Source: an uncultured Anaerolineaceae bacterium (GTDB lineage: Bacteria; Chloroflexota; Anaerolineae; Promineifilales; Promineifilaceae). From it: a stretch of DNA of 17,805 bases. Each line of letters starts with the position of its first letter. The stretch's first letter is position 1. The notes under the pieces are model-generated. The model searched no databases. It had not been told where the DNA came from and was given only the letters and a program-made list of their open reading frames with translations. Where the stretch lies: positions 1-17,805 of the forward strand of contig CALBTC010000528.1 in NCBI GenBank assembly GCA_937967805.1, given 5' to 3'. Below are positions 6,970 to 13,323 of the stretch, in pieces. Both the position numbers and the translations under genes were made by a program.

Positions 6970-8229
6970 TTAGTCGAATTCTTCGCGCACGGGCACCAGA
7001 GCGGGTTGGCGGCGGCGGTTGGGATTTTGGGCGATGGCTTTTTCTACTTCTTCCAGCCACATGCGCGGGAACTGCTTCAGGGCATCGGCCTGGGCCGTTT
7101 GCACCCGCCAGAGCAAATCTTTTTCCTGCTCCAGCTTGTTGATCTTATCTTCGATCAGGTCGATCATCTCGCGAATTTCCCGTTCGTGGCGGTTAACGGT
7201 GTTCCAGCGCTGTTCGGCATCAACGGTCTGGCTCTTCCAGCGCTTGTCATTTTCGTGGCGGAAGTCGTCCCAACGGGACTGCATCCGGCTGGTTTCCACG
7301 CGCAGAATTTCGGCGGCTTCGCGCTGCTGTTTCTCCAAATCTTCTTGCCAGCCGGTGAGGGTTTGCACGGCCATTTTGGCCTCTTTGTACAGGTCAGAAA
7401 ATTTGATGAACTCTTTGTTGAACTGCTCTATTTTGTCTTCGTTTTCTTCGAGAACGCGCCGCCATGCTTCCAGGCGCTGGTTGCGTTCGTACTCGCCAAT
7501 CTGGATTTGCTCCATCCAGTTTTTGGTGCTTTCCTGGACCTGGTTTTGCTTTTCGGTGATGCCCTGCATACTGGATTCCAGGCGGAGGATGGCGCTGTTG
7601 GAGGTGTCTAGCCGGCCGTAAATATGCTCCCAACGTTTGTTGATTTCGACAACGGCCGTTTGCACATCGGCAATATTGCGGTTGTTGTGTTTCTCTTTTT
7701 CTTCCAGGAAAGCAAAATTGCTGTCCCAGTTTTCCAGCCTGTTTTTCAGGTTGTCGATCTGCGTTTTTTGCTGGCCGATCAGGTTGGCCAGGCGGGATTC
7801 TTCAGCCACGCGCAGCTCCATCTCGTTTTGCAGCTTGGGCACCTGGCCGATGTCTTTACGCAGCTCGGCCAGTTCGCGGGCATTGGCCTCCTGTTCCACG
7901 CGCCGCAGCCGGTCCATTTCGGCCTCAGACTGGATGCGCCGTTGATCGTACTGCTCGATCATCTGCACAATTTCATCCTTGAACTGTGACAGTTGCAGAT
8001 CAACTTTGGGAATACGGCCGATTTGCGCCGTGGCGCTGGAAAGCTGCCGCTCCAAGTCCTGGATGCGCTGTTCGCGCCCGGCAATTTCCCGCTCTTGTAG
8101 GGTGATTTTTTGCTCCAACTCGGTGACTTTGCGCGACTGCTTGCGCCGTTCTTCATCGAGCCAATCAAGCCGTCTTTGCAGCTCTTTTATTTCCTGATCG
8201 GTTGCGGCCGTTGTGCTGTTGTTTGCCAT
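6970..8229 (-). CDS. Long coiled-coil protein of unknown function
   Basis: A 419-residue, highly charged, soluble protein without signal peptide or membrane segment. It is almost entirely heptad-like coiled coil from about residue 12 to 390, rich in Glu, Gln, Lys, Arg and Leu, with a short disordered basic tail (NPNRRRQPALVPVREEFD). Two related segments, IGRIPKVDLQLSQFKDEI and IGQVPKLQNEMELRVAEE, about 60 residues apart suggest internal duplication. The start at 8229 is supported by GGAGAA six bases before the ATG. No family is recognised with confidence. It could be a structural or scaffold protein; resemblance to SMC-like rods is only generic. It lies upstream of selB on the same strand, separated by a strong hairpin, so co-function with SelB is not implied. 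One ACGGCCGT octamer lies inside. Confidence 0.82.
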   Translation of the reverse strand: MANNSTTAATDQEIKELQRRLDWLDEERRKQSRKVTELEQKITLQEREIAGREQRIQDLERQLSSATAQIGRIPKVDLQLSQFKDEIVQMIEQYDQRRIQSEAEMDRLRRVEQEANARELAELRKDIGQVPKLQNEMELRVAEESRLANLIGQQKTQIDNLKNRLENWDSNFAFLEEKEKHNNRNIADVQTAVVEINKRWEHIYGRLDTSNSAILRLESSMQGITEKQNQVQESTKNWMEQIQIGEYERNQRLEAWRRVLEENEDKIEQFNKEFIKFSDLYKEAKMAVQTLTGWQEDLEKQQREAAEILRVETSRMQSRWDDFRHENDKRWKSQTVDAEQRWNTVNRHEREIREMIDLIEDKINKLEQEKDLLWRVQTAQADALKQFPRMWLEEVEKAIAQNPNRRRQPALVPVREEFD

Positions 8230-8274
8230 AGCTGTTCTCCTAAACGGTTTACCGTAGTCGTCACGAGTTCATTA

Positions 8275-8349
8275 AACGAATTTTCACCGCAAAGGACGCA
8301 AAGAGCGCAAAGTTTTTTCTTTTATTTCTTTGCGGTTCAATTAATTCGT
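8275..8349. repeat. Inverted repeat, 9-bp tandem-unit family, copy B
   Basis: ACCGCAAAG (8286-8294) pairs with CTTTGCGGT (8328-8336), flanked by ACGAAT (8276-8281) and ATTCGT (8344-8349). The left arm contains three CGCAAAG units at a 9-base period (8288, 8297, 8306), followed by a T-run. Organisation and loop match the hairpin at 6903-6963 although the arm sequence differs. It lies in the 289-base gap between the coiled-coil gene and the first glycosyltransferase; the rest of that gap holds the repeat at 8430-8501 and a -10 box. Confidence 0.65.
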
Positions 8350-8429
8350 AATCATTGCAGATTTTGGTTGCCATCGTGCGAAACATTATAACTTGGCCGG
8401 GGCAAGTGGGCGAGTAGAGGTGCCAGTTT

Positions 8430-8501
8430 TTCAGTAATCAGTAATCAGTAGGTCAGTATTCAGTGACTGTTTTACTGATTACTGGCTTACTGATTACTGA
8501 A
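8430..8501. repeat. Inverted repeat built of CAGTAAT-like heptamers
   Basis: TTCAGTAATCAGTA (8430-8443) is the exact reverse complement of 8488-8501. The left side contains a run of CAGTAAT/CAGTAGG/CAGTATT-type units and the right side two ACTGATT-type blocks, so several pairing registers are possible. It ends six bases before the -10 box of the downstream glycosyltransferase gene and would lie at its -35 position. Confidence 0.65.
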
Positions 8502-8506
8502 CACCG

Positions 8507-8512
8507 TATAAT
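8507..8512 (+). promoter_or_regulatory. -10 box placed for leaderless transcription of the glycosyltransferase gene
   Basis: Perfect TATAAT six bases before the ATG at 8519, which puts the predicted transcription start at or beside the start codon. No Shine-Dalgarno is possible in the intervening CCCGCC. The -35 region falls inside the inverted repeat at 8430-8501 and is a poor match. Confidence 0.55.
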
Positions 8513-8518
8513 CCCGCC

Positions 8519-9628
8519 ATGCATATCGGAATAGACGTTCGCCTGCCGTTTTACCAGATGGGGGGCATTAGCCAATACATTTTGCACTTGCTGCCGGCGC
8601 TGGCGGCATTGGATAACAAGAACCGGTATTCGTTGTTTCATATGGGGCGAGACGGCCGTTCTCACACTCCATCTGCCCCAAATTTCCAGCGCAAAAACGT
8701 ATTTACCCCCTGTCACCATAAGCTGGAGCGCTGGACGCTGGGGTTGGAGCTGCTGCCGCACCGGCTGGACGTGCTGCACAGCCCCGATTTTATTCCGCCG
8801 CAGTGGGGCGGGCGGCGCAAAGTGATCACCGTGCATGACTTAAACTTCATTTTTTACCCGGAGTTTCTCACGCGAGACAGTATGGCCTATTATGCCGACC
8901 AGATTGAGCGGGCGGTGCAGGTTGCTGACCACATCTCGGCCGACAGCCACGCCACGCGGCATGATTTGATTGTGCAGCTGCGCGTGCCGCCGGAAAAAAT
9001 CACGACGGTGCACCTGGCGGCCAATCCGCTGTACGAGAAAGATTATGAGGAAACGGCCGTGACTAACACCCTGCAAAAACACAACCTCCCTCGTGCCTTC
9101 ATTTTGTTCGTTGGCACGCTGGAACCGCGTAAAAACCTGCCCTTTCTCTTTCGGGCCTATGATGCGCTGCTGAAACAAGGCGAGGTTGACGTGCCGCTGA
9201 TTTTGGTCGGTGGCAAAGGCTGGCTGTATGAAGAGGTGTTTACCACGATTGACGAGCTCGGTTTGCAGGAGAAAGTACGCCACCTGACCGGCATTTTTGA
9301 TGAGCAGCTGGCCCATCTTTACCATGCCGCCGGGGCGCTGGTGACGCCTTCGCACTACGAGGGTTTTGGCCTGCCGGCGCTGGAAGCGATGCACTGCGGC
9401 TGCCCGGTTATCGTGAGCAATCGCGGCTCGCTGCCGGAGGTGGTGGGCGAGGCCGGTTTGCAGCTGCCGCTGGATGACGAAGCGGCCTGGACCGATGCCC
9501 TATCTCGGGTCCTCACCGACTCGGACCTGCGCCAGAAGATGATTACCCGAGGCCGCGCCCAGGCGAAAAACTTCACCTGGCGAAAAGCGGCCGAATTGAC
9601 GCTGCAAACTTATCAATCTGTTTTTTAA
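8519..9628 (+). CDS. Group 4 (GT1/GT4-type) glycosyltransferase
   Basis: Retaining glycosyltransferase of the GT-B fold, probably transferring a sugar (often mannose or a related hexose) during cell-surface polysaccharide or glycolipid synthesis. The 369-residue protein has the acceptor-side N terminus with MGGISQYILHLLPAL, then the hinge VGTLEPRKNLPFLFRAY (198-214) and the donor-binding signature SHYEGFGLPALEAMHCGCPVIVSNRGSLPEVVGEAG. The EX7E pair is Glu281 and Glu289. No signal peptide. The start is the only ATG with a correctly placed -10 box; the message is probably leaderless. A second GT4 gene follows after an 81-base gap filled with nested palindromes, so the two may act in one pathway without being tightly coupled. 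Sugar specificity is unknown. Confidence 0.92.
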   Translation: MHIGIDVRLPFYQMGGISQYILHLLPALAALDNKNRYSLFHMGRDGRSHTPSAPNFQRKNVFTPCHHKLERWTLGLELLPHRLDVLHSPDFIPPQWGGRRKVITVHDLNFIFYPEFLTRDSMAYYADQIERAVQVADHISADSHATRHDLIVQLRVPPEKITTVHLAANPLYEKDYEETAVTNTLQKHNLPRAFILFVGTLEPRKNLPFLFRAYDALLKQGEVDVPLILVGGKGWLYEEVFTTIDELGLQEKVRHLTGIFDEQLAHLYHAAGALVTPSHYEGFGLPALEAMHCGCPVIVSNRGSLPEVVGEAGLQLPLDDEAAWTDALSRVLTDSDLRQKMITRGRAQAKNFTWRKAAELTLQTYQSVF

Positions 9629-9696
9629 CCGCGGAGAGCGCGGAGGTAAAAAGATGTAAAGTAGGGGCGATTCGCGAATCGCCCCTACTCCGTGGT
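9628..9696. repeat. Nested palindromes: 9-bp tandem-unit hairpin enclosing a perfect 28-bp palindrome
   Basis: The outer arms ACCGCGGAG (9628-9636) and CTCCGTGGT (9688-9696) pair with one G-U. The left arm continues as two CGCGGAG units at a 9-base period. Inside lies a perfect 14+14 palindrome without loop at 9661-9688 (half-site GTAGGGGCGATTCG). The outer element resembles the hairpins at 6903 and 8286, so the inner palindrome looks inserted into it. The stem could end the upstream transcript. Confidence 0.75.
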
Positions 9697-9709
9697 AAAT
9701 CTTTTGATC

Positions 9710-10927
9710 ATGAAAATATTATTGCTGACGCCACAACTGCCATATCCACCGCACCAGGGGACAAGCCTGCGTAATTTTCACATCATACGTGGATTGGCGG
9801 AGGCGTGTGAGGTGTCGCTGTTGAGTTTCTTGGAGCCAGGACAAACGACGGCGGCGGACCAAATAGCACCCCTAGCTGAACTGTGCCACACAATCGAAAC
9901 CGTGCCTGTGCCGCAGCGTACGATGGGCAAGCGGCTGTACCAACTGCTGGCCACGCGCCGGCCGGACATGGCCCACCGGCTGTTTAGCCAGGCGTATTCT
10001 ATCCGGCTGCTGCACATGCTCCAGGCGGATAGTTTTGAGATCGTGCAGATTGAGGGTATTGAAATGGCCCGCTACCTGCCGGTGATTCGCCAGGGCAGCC
10101 CGCGCAGCAAGATTGTGTTTGATGACCACAACGCGGAAACTGAATTACAGCGGCGCAACTTCCTCACCGATTTGCGCCGGCCGCGCCGCTGGGTGGCGGC
10201 GGCGTATTCGGCTGAGCAGGTGCGGCGGCTGCGGCGCTTTGAACGGTGGGCGTGCCGGCAGGCGGATTGGGTCACGGCCGTTTCCCACCCTGATAAAACG
10301 CATCTAGAAAAGCTCACAAATGGCCAGACCCCCATTACCGTCATCCCCAACAGCCTGGATGTGCAGCAGTTCCAATTGGATGAGACTGAGGCGATTTCCA
10401 GCGACATTGTGTTTAGCGGCAAGATGGATTACCGGCCCAACGTGGATGCAGTGCTCTGGTTTGTGGATGAGGTGTGGCCACACATTCGGCGGGAACGGCC
10501 GTCCACAACGTTTACCATCGTTGGCCAAAAGCCACATGCCCGGCTGGACAGGCTGCGCGACGAACCGGGCATCACGCTCACCGGCTGGGTGGAGCGGGTG
10601 GAGCCGTATCTGACGGGGGCGAAGGTGTTTGTGCTGCCGTTTCGCGTCGGCAGCGGCACGCGGCTTAAGCTGATTGAGGCAATGGCCGCAGGCAAGGCGC
10701 TGGTGAGCACGGCCGTTGGCGCCGAAGGCTTTCCGGTACAGCACAATCGTGAACTGCTGTTGGTGGAAAATGGGGTGGAGATGGGAACGGCCGTTTTGCA
10801 CCTGCTTAACCATCCCGAAGAACGACAGCGGTTGGGACAGGCGGCCCGGCCGTTTGCCCAACAGTATGATTGGCGCGTGGTGGTGCCAAAGTTTTTAGAA
10901 ATTTATGGCCAGCTTTTGGCGAGATAA
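9710..10927 (+). CDS. Group 4 glycosyltransferase
   Basis: Second GT-B glycosyltransferase, 405 residues. It starts MKILLLTPQLPYPPHQGTSL, typical of enzymes that assemble exopolysaccharide or modify surface glycans. The C-terminal donor domain contains FSGKMDYRPNVDAVLWFVDEVWP, then the LTGWVERVEPYLTGAKVFVLPFRVGSGTRLKLIEAMAAGKALVSTAVGAEGF region. The first Glu of EX7E is replaced in the GSGTRLKLIEAMA form, as in many members of this subgroup (for example the Stp1-like TIGR03087 type). A GTG at 9692 in the same frame lies inside the palindromic repeat, so the ATG at 9710 is preferred. No Shine-Dalgarno is clear. Four exact ACGGCCGT octamers lie inside, three read as Thr-Ala-Val. Donor and acceptor are unknown. 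Confidence 0.9.
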   Translation: MKILLLTPQLPYPPHQGTSLRNFHIIRGLAEACEVSLLSFLEPGQTTAADQIAPLAELCHTIETVPVPQRTMGKRLYQLLATRRPDMAHRLFSQAYSIRLLHMLQADSFEIVQIEGIEMARYLPVIRQGSPRSKIVFDDHNAETELQRRNFLTDLRRPRRWVAAAYSAEQVRRLRRFERWACRQADWVTAVSHPDKTHLEKLTNGQTPITVIPNSLDVQQFQLDETEAISSDIVFSGKMDYRPNVDAVLWFVDEVWPHIRRERPSTTFTIVGQKPHARLDRLRDEPGITLTGWVERVEPYLTGAKVFVLPFRVGSGTRLKLIEAMAAGKALVSTAVGAEGFPVQHNRELLLVENGVEMGTAVLHLLNHPEERQRLGQAARPFAQQYDWRVVVPKFLEIYGQLLAR

Positions 10928-10953
10928 TCTTTGCCAAAGATGGTGGAGGGGCG

Positions 10954-12024
10954 TTAGGCTGGCGGAAAAAGTTCCAGGGTTTGTATGACATCAATTTCAA
11001 TATTGTTTTTCTGGATCAATTCGTTCCAGTTTTGGTAACCGGATGGCGGTTCGTACTGGGAAGTTTGAGGATTGTAGTTTCCGGGGATGCCGGTCATAAC
11101 GGCCGTAATATCTGTCGCCGCGCCCTTTACCCCATCATCCGTGGCCCGTGACCCCACGTAAAAGTCGTTGCCCGGCCAGGAAACATGATCCCAGGCGACC
11201 ACGCTAACCAGTTCGCAGTTACTAAAATCATCGCCGGGTTCTTCGTAAGTTGTGGGGTGGCAGAGCTGGGGTTTGTTTTCGTTGCCCTGGGTTAACGGCC
11301 GTACCAAAAAGCTCAACCCATCCAGATCAATCCGCTCATTCCGGCATTCCCGGTACGGATCGTAATAAACGGTACGAATATGCGTGAAAGAGGCGGCGTG
11401 TTTAAACACAAATGCTTGCAATGCTTGCTTCAGTTTCTCGCCCAACTGCCCCTGAAACGGCCCGGCAAACATGCCGCAGCCCAAACCCGGAACGGTGATG
11501 AGTGCGTGCTTATCCTGCTGCCGCATCTGCTCATTGACGTACAAAAACGGGGGCAGCAGGCGTCGTTCATACAGTCGATAGTACGCTTCTTCATCAATTG
11601 TGCCATTTTTGGTGACAACTTCGTTCCAATCGGCTGGGGTGTGGGAACGGCCGTTCCTCAACAAAGCCCCCGGCACAAACAGCAGCATTCCGCTAAACGG
11701 TGGATGGTGCATGTCCGGGTTTTGGTGACGGCCGTTGTCAAAAAACGTCACCGGCGCGGCAATGGCGATGTCGCCCAGCAGCCTCAGCTCGGCCAGAGTC
11801 CAGTCGGAACCATCACCGGCCACGGCGCTTTCGGCAAAGATTTGCGGCCGTTTGGTGCGTACCAACTGCTCCAGCAGCATTTCCACGGTGAGCGAATTTA
11901 AATCCAGCCCGACCAATTTTTGTTGTAGATAGGCACCCGCCTGCTGACCTGCCTGAAGCCGGCCCAAATAAGCCTGGGCACGTGCATATGTGTTTTCGCT
12001 TAGCAACGTTTTGTATTTGGGCAT
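10954..12024 (-). CDS. Uncharacterised protein with a macro-domain-like segment
   Basis: A 356-residue soluble protein that I do not recognise with confidence. There is no signal peptide or membrane segment. Residues around 195-230 (ITVPGLGCGMFAGPFQG followed by a helix) resemble the core strand-loop-helix of macro domains, where a Gly-rich loop binds ADP-ribose. Other conspicuous stretches are DNGRHQNPDMHHPPFSGMLLF near residue 97, YYDPYRECRN near 240, and VVAWDHVSWPGNDFYVGSRA near 290. An ADP-ribose-related function would be inference only. It converges with the second glycosyltransferase, 26 bases apart, and is flanked upstream by the inverted repeat at 12071-12133. No Shine-Dalgarno is evident. 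Four exact ACGGCCGT octamers occur in it. Alternative: a toxin or effector-like domain of unknown activity. Confidence 0.8.
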   Translation of the reverse strand: MPKYKTLLSENTYARAQAYLGRLQAGQQAGAYLQQKLVGLDLNSLTVEMLLEQLVRTKRPQIFAESAVAGDGSDWTLAELRLLGDIAIAAPVTFFDNGRHQNPDMHHPPFSGMLLFVPGALLRNGRSHTPADWNEVVTKNGTIDEEAYYRLYERRLLPPFLYVNEQMRQQDKHALITVPGLGCGMFAGPFQGQLGEKLKQALQAFVFKHAASFTHIRTVYYDPYRECRNERIDLDGLSFLVRPLTQGNENKPQLCHPTTYEEPGDDFSNCELVSVVAWDHVSWPGNDFYVGSRATDDGVKGAATDITAVMTGIPGNYNPQTSQYEPPSGYQNWNELIQKNNIEIDVIQTLELFPPA

Positions 12025-12070
12025 GGTTTCAGATGCTATTCGTTAGTGTTGCACCGTTATAAAAATAATG

Positions 12071-12133
12071 GGACGCAGATTACCCTGATTTGCCTGAACA
12101 TGGGAATCAGAAAAATCAGGATAATCTGCGTCC
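12071..12133. repeat. 21-bp inverted repeat with one mismatch
   Basis: The arm 12071-12091 (begins GGACGCAGATTA) is the reverse complement of 12113-12133 apart from one C/A position. The right arm reaches the first base of the stop codon of the M24 peptidase gene, so the hairpin would form immediately at the 3' end of that transcript. It probably belongs to a dispersed family. Confidence 0.75.
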
Positions 12134-13227
12134 TATTTCAGTGCGATGCCGGGCTCTTTAGGGCAGTGGGTGAGCGATACGAGTCCAGTGTCGGTCATGA
12201 GAGCGGTTTCTTCCAGGCGGATGCCGCCCCAGTCCGGCAGGTAGTAGCCCGGCTCGATGGTGACAACCGTGCCAACTTCGATGTTGTCCTCGTCGGAAGC
12301 GCGCGGAGAAAGGAGAGGGTCTTCGTGAATTTCCAGGCCTAAACCATGCCCCAGGCCGTGGCCAAAATGGTCGGCGTGTCCGGCTCTCTCCAGCATGTCG
12401 CGGGCAATCGCATCCACGGCTTTGAGGCTAATGTCCGGTTTGGCCTGCTGGAAAACGGCCGTTTGCGCCCGCAGCACCAGTTGATACAGCTCAAAATAAG
12501 GGACCGACGCCTTATCGCCTAAATAAAACGAACGGGTCATGTCGCTTTTGTAGCCGTTCACCTGCGCCCCCATATCGATGATCAACGGCTCGCCCGCCCG
12601 CAGGCGGCGCTCGCCGGGGTGATGGTGGGGCAGCGCGCTGTTGGGGCCGGAGGCGACGAGAATGTCAAAAGCCAGCGATTCGGCACCGGCCTGACGCAGC
12701 GCCTTCTCCAGCTTCCAGGCAAGCTCGCGCTCTGTCATGCCCACGCAGGCGATATGCGGCACCTGGGCCATGACCGCATCGGTGATGGCGCATGCTTTTT
12801 GGATGGCGGCGACTTCTGCGGCCGTTTTGCGCAATCGCAGCGGTTCCAATGTCAATAGCAGCGGCTTCCAGGTGATGCCTTCAACTTCTTCTAACTCTAT
12901 CATTTCTGCCAGGGTAACGTGTTTGGCTTCTACGCCAACGGTTTTCGCGCCTGATTCGGCCAAAAAATCCTGGGTGTCGGCCAGGGTGCGCTGGTGCTTG
13001 AATAGGTCAAAGTCTGGCGCCTCGCGGCCGGCCTGGGCGTAGTAACGGAAATCGGTAGCGATGAGCGCCTTGTCAGCCGTGACCTGCAGTTGGCCGTTGG
13101 AGCCGGTGAAGCCGCTCAGCCAGCGCCGGTTGGCCGGGCTGGTGATCAGCACGCCATCCACTTCCCAATCGTCGAGTTTTTGGCGAACGGCCGTAATCCG
13201 CTCCTGAAAAATTGTGTGTTGCCCCAT
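12133..13227 (-). CDS. Xaa-Pro peptidase, M24 family (aminopeptidase P / prolidase-like)
   Basis: Cytosolic two-metal peptidase that removes an N-terminal residue preceding proline or splits Xaa-Pro dipeptides. The 364 residues comprise a creatinase-type N-terminal domain (about 1-130) and a pita-bread catalytic domain. All five metal ligands are visible: Asp218 and Asp229 in IIDMGAQVNGYKSDMTRSF, His294 in HGLGHGLGLEIHE, Glu325 in TIEPGYY, and Glu339 in GGIRLEE. The HHHPG motif near 202 is also typical. The start at 13227 is the first ATG; AAGG lies four bases upstream. It is downstream of the DUF6909-like gene on the same strand, with a 96-base gap carrying a hairpin repeat. The length and the simple N-terminal domain fit the pepQ/ypdF-like subgroup; the exact substrate is uncertain. 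Confidence 0.93.
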   Translation of the reverse strand: MGQHTIFQERITAVRQKLDDWEVDGVLITSPANRRWLSGFTGSNGQLQVTADKALIATDFRYYAQAGREAPDFDLFKHQRTLADTQDFLAESGAKTVGVEAKHVTLAEMIELEEVEGITWKPLLLTLEPLRLRKTAAEVAAIQKACAITDAVMAQVPHIACVGMTERELAWKLEKALRQAGAESLAFDILVASGPNSALPHHHPGERRLRAGEPLIIDMGAQVNGYKSDMTRSFYLGDKASVPYFELYQLVLRAQTAVFQQAKPDISLKAVDAIARDMLERAGHADHFGHGLGHGLGLEIHEDPLLSPRASDEDNIEVGTVVTIEPGYYLPDWGGIRLEETALMTDTGLVSLTHCPKEPGIALK

Positions 13228-13257
13228 TTACCTTATTCCCACTGTTTGTTGTTGTAT

Positions 13258-13282
13258 GGATTCCCACCTACGCGGGAATGAC
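13258..13282. repeat. Hairpin repeat, GGATT...AATGACA family, copy 3
   Basis: ATTCCCAC (13260-13267) pairs with GCGGGAAT (13272-13279) across a CTAC loop with one A/C mismatch. The outer frame GGATT...AATGACA matches the elements at 29-62 and 4953-4978, but here the inner stem is CCC/GGG. About 30 bases further on, 13313-13332 resembles 4853-4873 and runs into the stop codon of the DUF6909-like gene. Confidence 0.6.
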
Positions 13283-13323
13283 AATTGGATGGCTATAAAA
13301 TCTGCTTAATCCTTTGGCTACGC

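Noticed and set aside
7006..7621. Two 200-codon plus-strand frames
   Set aside because: Both are antisense to the coiled-coil gene, and their Phe/Leu- or Ser/Arg-rich translations mirror its Glu/Gln/Arg-rich codons.
8230..8518. Search for a tRNA(Sec) gene or other small RNA in the largest gap
   Set aside because: No cloverleaf or CCA-ended acceptor could be recognised; the gap is filled by two inverted repeats and a -10 box.
10927..10941. Small hairpin ATCTTT-gcc-AAAGAT as a terminator between convergent genes
   Set aside because: The stem is short and AT-rich with no T-run on either side; too weak to call.
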